From NCBI GenBank assembly GCA_903914045.1, contig CAIWNO010000109.1, forward strand, positions 1-9,350: a stretch of DNA of 9,350 nt, given 5' to 3'. Made by a program: the position numbers and the translations under genes. The notes below the pieces were generated by a model, which had not been told where the DNA came from, searched no databases, and saw only the letters and a program-made list of their open reading frames with translations. This document shows positions 6,895 to 9,350 of the stretch, one piece after another; within the stretch, counting starts at the first letter, position 1, and each line of letters starts with the position of its first letter. The stretch is from an uncultured bacterium. GTDB taxonomy: Bacteria > Planctomycetota > Phycisphaerae > Phycisphaerales > SM1A02.

Positions 6895-7683
6895 ATGCCA
6901 CGCATCTTTATATTTGTTGGATTGATCCTGCTGTTGTGCTTGCTCTTGCCGCCCGCCATTATCGCGCGCGTTCGCAGCACGCCCAACTCCAATCTTCCAA
7001 TCCACATTATTCAGGACATGGCTTTTCAGTCCAAGTATAAAACCCAGGCCGTCAATCCAATGTTTGCCGATGGCAACACCATGCGTCCGCCAGTGACCAA
7101 CGCGGTGGCTCGTGGTGAAACGTATCTTGATGCGCATTTGTATGACGGCGTGATCGATGGCCAATGGGCTAATGTGCTTCCATCGCAAATAAAAATGGAT
7201 TTTGCGACGCTTCGCCGCGGCCAAGAGCGCTTTAATATTTATTGCTCGGTGTGCCACGGAATTTCTGGCGGCGGAAATGGAATTGTGAATCAACGCGCCA
7301 TGGAATTGGTGGCCAACACCAACGGCCCCGTGAATGGAACGGTGTGGGTGCAAGCCAAGAATTTAGTGCACGATGAATTAGTCACCGTGCAACCCATGGG
7401 ACAAGTGTTCAACACAATCACCTACGGCATTCGCAACATGGCGGGCTACGGCAGCCAAGTTCCAACCGAGGATCGCTGGGCCATCGCGGCGTATGTGAAG
7501 GCCTTGCAGCGCAGCCAAATTGCGCAGCCTTCGGATGTTCCCGCGGGAACCAAAGTTGCCGATCATATTTCGCCTTCGCCCGCAACCACTGCGGTTCACA
7601 ATGTGGCCAGCAAGGGCGCCACAATTCCCGCGAGCAACTCGCTCACCAATCCAGCCACATCCATGCTGGAGGGCAAATTATGA
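6895..7683 (+). CDS. actE: ActE, monoheme cytochrome c subunit of ACIII
   Basis: The 262-residue protein is a class I cytochrome c on the periplasmic face of the complex. It has an N-terminal hydrophobic segment (about 4-24), a linker with the ActE-like stretch MFADGNTMRPPVTNAVARGE, one heme motif CSVCH (117-121), and a Met182 in NMAGYG as the likely distal iron ligand. The DRWAIAAYVKALQRS helix that closes the fold follows. The C-terminal 50 or so residues are Ser/Ala/Thr/Pro-rich and low in complexity. ActE of many organisms is a lipoprotein. Here the only Cys in the signal region is Cys15, preceded by three Leu, which is not a lipobox, so an uncleaved helix anchor is more likely. The gene sits 2 bases after actD with a GGAAG (6883-6887) and overlaps actF by ATGA. 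Confidence 0.92.
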   Translation: MPRIFIFVGLILLLCLLLPPAIIARVRSTPNSNLPIHIIQDMAFQSKYKTQAVNPMFADGNTMRPPVTNAVARGETYLDAHLYDGVIDGQWANVLPSQIKMDFATLRRGQERFNIYCSVCHGISGGGNGIVNQRAMELVANTNGPVNGTVWVQAKNLVHDELVTVQPMGQVFNTITYGIRNMAGYGSQVPTEDRWAIAAYVKALQRSQIAQPSDVPAGTKVADHISPSPATTAVHNVASKGATIPASNSLTNPATSMLEGKL

Positions 7684-8978
7684 GCGACAGCGCGCCGGCG
7701 ATTAATTTGAGTTCGTCCAATATCCGCGGCGACGCTTTGGCGACACCAGGATCGGCGTTGCGAATTCTTGGATTCACAATTCTCGTTGTGGCTTTTTTCA
7801 TGGGCATGCGCACGCCGGACCAAGGATTGTTTCTGCGCACATGGATGCAGTCGTGGTTGTTTGTCACCACTCTTTCATTGGGCGCGTTGTTCTTCTTAAT
7901 CGTGCACCACATTACGCACGCTGGTTGGAGCGTTGTGGTGCGCCGGCCAGCCGAGGCAATCGCCGCAAATCTTCAATGGCTTTGGATTGGCTTCTTGCCA
8001 TTTGTGTTCTATTGGTACAAGGGCCAGTTGGATTTTATTTTCCCTTGGGCCAATCTTGCCGCGCTGAAAGAAATTTCTGTGGCCGAGGCGGAATTAGTGG
8101 CCAAGAAATCCGCGTTTCTCAACGACAAATTCTTTATGATTCGCGCCGCCGTATATTTACTCACATGGGCTGTCCTGGCGCGCTTCTTCGTGGGCAACTC
8201 CGTGGCGCAAGACAGCGACGGCTCAATCGCGCGCACCAAGAAGTTGGAGAAGTGGGCCGGTCCCGCCGCTATTTTGTTCGGCCTCACCACATCATTTGCG
8301 GCGTTCGACTGGATCATGAGCCTCAACCCCGCATGGTTTAGCACCATGTTCGGCGTGTACTTCTTCGTGGGTTGTTGCACCGGCGGTTTCGCGTACATCG
8401 GAATCGTTTGTTTGCGACTGCAACAAATTGGCTATCTCAAAGGCATTATCACCACGGAGCACTACCAAGACATTGGCAAGTTGCTCTTCGCTTTTGGCGT
8501 GGTGTTTTGGGCCTACATTGCATTCAGTCAATACATGTTGATTTGGTATGGAAATATTCCGGAAGAAACCGCGTGGTTCCTGGCGCGTCAAATTGGCGAG
8601 TGGCGCTGGGTCAGCGTCGTGCTTCTGTTTGGACATTTCATTCTGCCGTTCCTGTTTTTAATCAGTCGATGGACCAAGCGTTGGCGCGGCACATTGCTGT
8701 TTGCATGCGTGTGGATGGTTGCGGCCCAATGGTTTGATTTGTTCTACTTGATTCAACCCAAAATTCCGCATGACATTGGCGTCTACGACACCTATGAGCA
8801 AATTTTGGCGCACTACAGCAATGAGAGCGCGCATTTTCTAAACCCATGGAATTGGGTTTTACTGGTTGGATTCATGCTCATGCTCACCGGCGCAACCATG
8901 CGCCGATTAAGTTCCATGGGTTTGCTTTGCATCAAGGACCCGCGACTGAATGAAAGTTTGCGCTTTGAAAATATGTAA
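7680..8978 (+). CDS. actF: ActF, second NrfD-like membrane subunit of ACIII
   Basis: This is a 432-residue polytopic protein with about ten hydrophobic segments, distantly related to ActC and shorter. It forms the other half of the membrane core; structures of the family suggest it does not bind quinol as ActC does, and a role in proton movement has been proposed. Recognisable ActF-like stretches are VHHITHAGWS (75-84), FDWIMSLNPAWFSTMFG (209-225) and FWAYIAFSQYMLIWYGN (276-292). A soluble hairpin (about 128-150) separates early helices. The length is normal and no defect is seen. A strong GGAGGG (7668-7673) lies 6 bases before the ATG, whose ATGA overlaps the actE stop. The next gene begins 12 bases after the TAA. 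Confidence 0.94.
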   Translation: MSDSAPAINLSSSNIRGDALATPGSALRILGFTILVVAFFMGMRTPDQGLFLRTWMQSWLFVTTLSLGALFFLIVHHITHAGWSVVVRRPAEAIAANLQWLWIGFLPFVFYWYKGQLDFIFPWANLAALKEISVAEAELVAKKSAFLNDKFFMIRAAVYLLTWAVLARFFVGNSVAQDSDGSIARTKKLEKWAGPAAILFGLTTSFAAFDWIMSLNPAWFSTMFGVYFFVGCCTGGFAYIGIVCLRLQQIGYLKGIITTEHYQDIGKLLFAFGVVFWAYIAFSQYMLIWYGNIPEETAWFLARQIGEWRWVSVVLLFGHFILPFLFLISRWTKRWRGTLLFACVWMVAAQWFDLFYLIQPKIPHDIGVYDTYEQILAHYSNESAHFLNPWNWVLLVGFMLMLTGATMRRLSSMGLLCIKDPRLNESLRFENM

Positions 8979-8990
8979 TGGACTACGCAC

Positions 8991-9350
8991 ATGACAACCG
9001 CACCAACAGACATTCTCAAGCAACTCGACGATCCTGAACCAGGCAGCACATGGTTCTGGTCCTTGGCCAGCATTGTTGTGTTTGTGGTCATCATCGTTGC
9101 TGCAAGCGCCTTCTACTTCAAGATTGATTCCTTTGAAGTGGACGCCAAGATCATTGACCAACCCACACTGAGTTTGGAGCAATTGCGCGCCGGGCAACGT
9201 GAGGAGTTGGCGGTGTACAGCAATTACTCATGGACTTTGCCAGATGGAAAAACCGCGACATTCATGCGTATTCCAATCGACCGCGCCATGGAAATGGTGA
9301 TTCAAGACGCCAAGAGCGCGCCACGAACTTTGCCCGCCGACAGTAAGCCA
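8991..9350 (+). CDS. Small single-helix membrane protein linked to ACIII (partial, 3' end off window)
   Basis: An open frame of 120 codons starts at the ATG at 8991 and runs to the window edge without a stop. The residues are a short acidic cytoplasmic N terminus (1-20), one transmembrane helix (about 22-43, starting WFWSLASIVVFV), then a periplasmic domain with SLEQLRAGQREELAVYSNYSW (split here by a likely turn near residue 80) and IPIDRAMEMVI (94-104). Small one-helix proteins with an L..LR..Q..EL..Y spacing and an IPI(E/D)RAM motif follow actF in operons I recall from Planctomycetota and related bacteria, between ACIII and the SCO/cytochrome oxidase genes. That recollection, not a search, is the basis for the link. 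The function is unknown; an accessory or assembly subunit joining ACIII and oxidase is a guess. Codon use matches the operon. A start at 8978 in another frame ends after 19 codons. Confidence 0.75.
   Translation, partial: MTTAPTDILKQLDDPEPGSTWFWSLASIVVFVVIIVAASAFYFKIDSFEVDAKIIDQPTLSLEQLRAGQREELAVYSNYSWTLPDGKTATFMRIPIDRAMEMVIQDAKSAPRTLPADSKP

Overview
The window holds most of an alternative complex III (ACIII, Act) operon on the + strand. ACIII is a membrane quinol oxidase that stands in for the cytochrome bc1 complex and passes electrons to a cytochrome c or directly to a terminal oxidase. The organism looks like an aerobic or facultatively aerobic Gram-negative bacterium. A fused actB, the gene order actABCDEF and the small membrane-protein gene after actF fit the Planctomycetota/PVC group best. 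This placement comes from gene content and remembered family resemblance, not from a marker gene, so it is moderate to low confidence. Coding DNA is of medium GC content, and the upstream intergenic stretch is visibly richer in AT.

Layout. Positions 1-152 (- strand) hold the first 50 codons of a TatD-family metal-dependent hydrolase that runs off the left edge. Positions 153-658 are a 506-base divergent intergenic region. Its right end carries a plausible sigma70-like promoter (about 561-590) followed at once by a perfect 11+11 bp inverted repeat (602-625). That repeat matches the Rex redox-repressor operator and also the CRP core. From 659 to the right edge the genes are tightly packed: actA (pentaheme cytochrome c), actB (molybdopterin-oxidoreductase-like domain fused to an iron-sulfur domain), actC (NrfD-like quinol-binding membrane subunit), actD (two-helix DUF3341 subunit), actE (monoheme cytochrome c), actF (second NrfD-like membrane subunit), and the start of a small single-helix membrane protein that runs off the right edge. 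Four of the six junctions are ATGA stop/start overlaps, and the other two gaps are 2 and 12 bases.

How the genes work together (family knowledge). ActC, probably with ActF, forms the membrane core, and ActC takes electrons from the quinol pool. The electrons pass through the [3Fe-4S]/[4Fe-4S] clusters of the ActB C-terminal domain and on through the hemes of ActA and ActE on the periplasmic face. ActD anchors the assembly.

The core is a recognised system, not a new one. The less ordinary points are the redox-type operator at the operon promoter, a three-copy Cys/Gly-rich repeat that lengthens the ActB N terminus ahead of its Tat motif, the apparent lack of a lipobox in ActE, and the small downstream membrane protein with an IPIDRAM-type motif. 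No mobile element, CRISPR array, tRNA or rRNA was seen.
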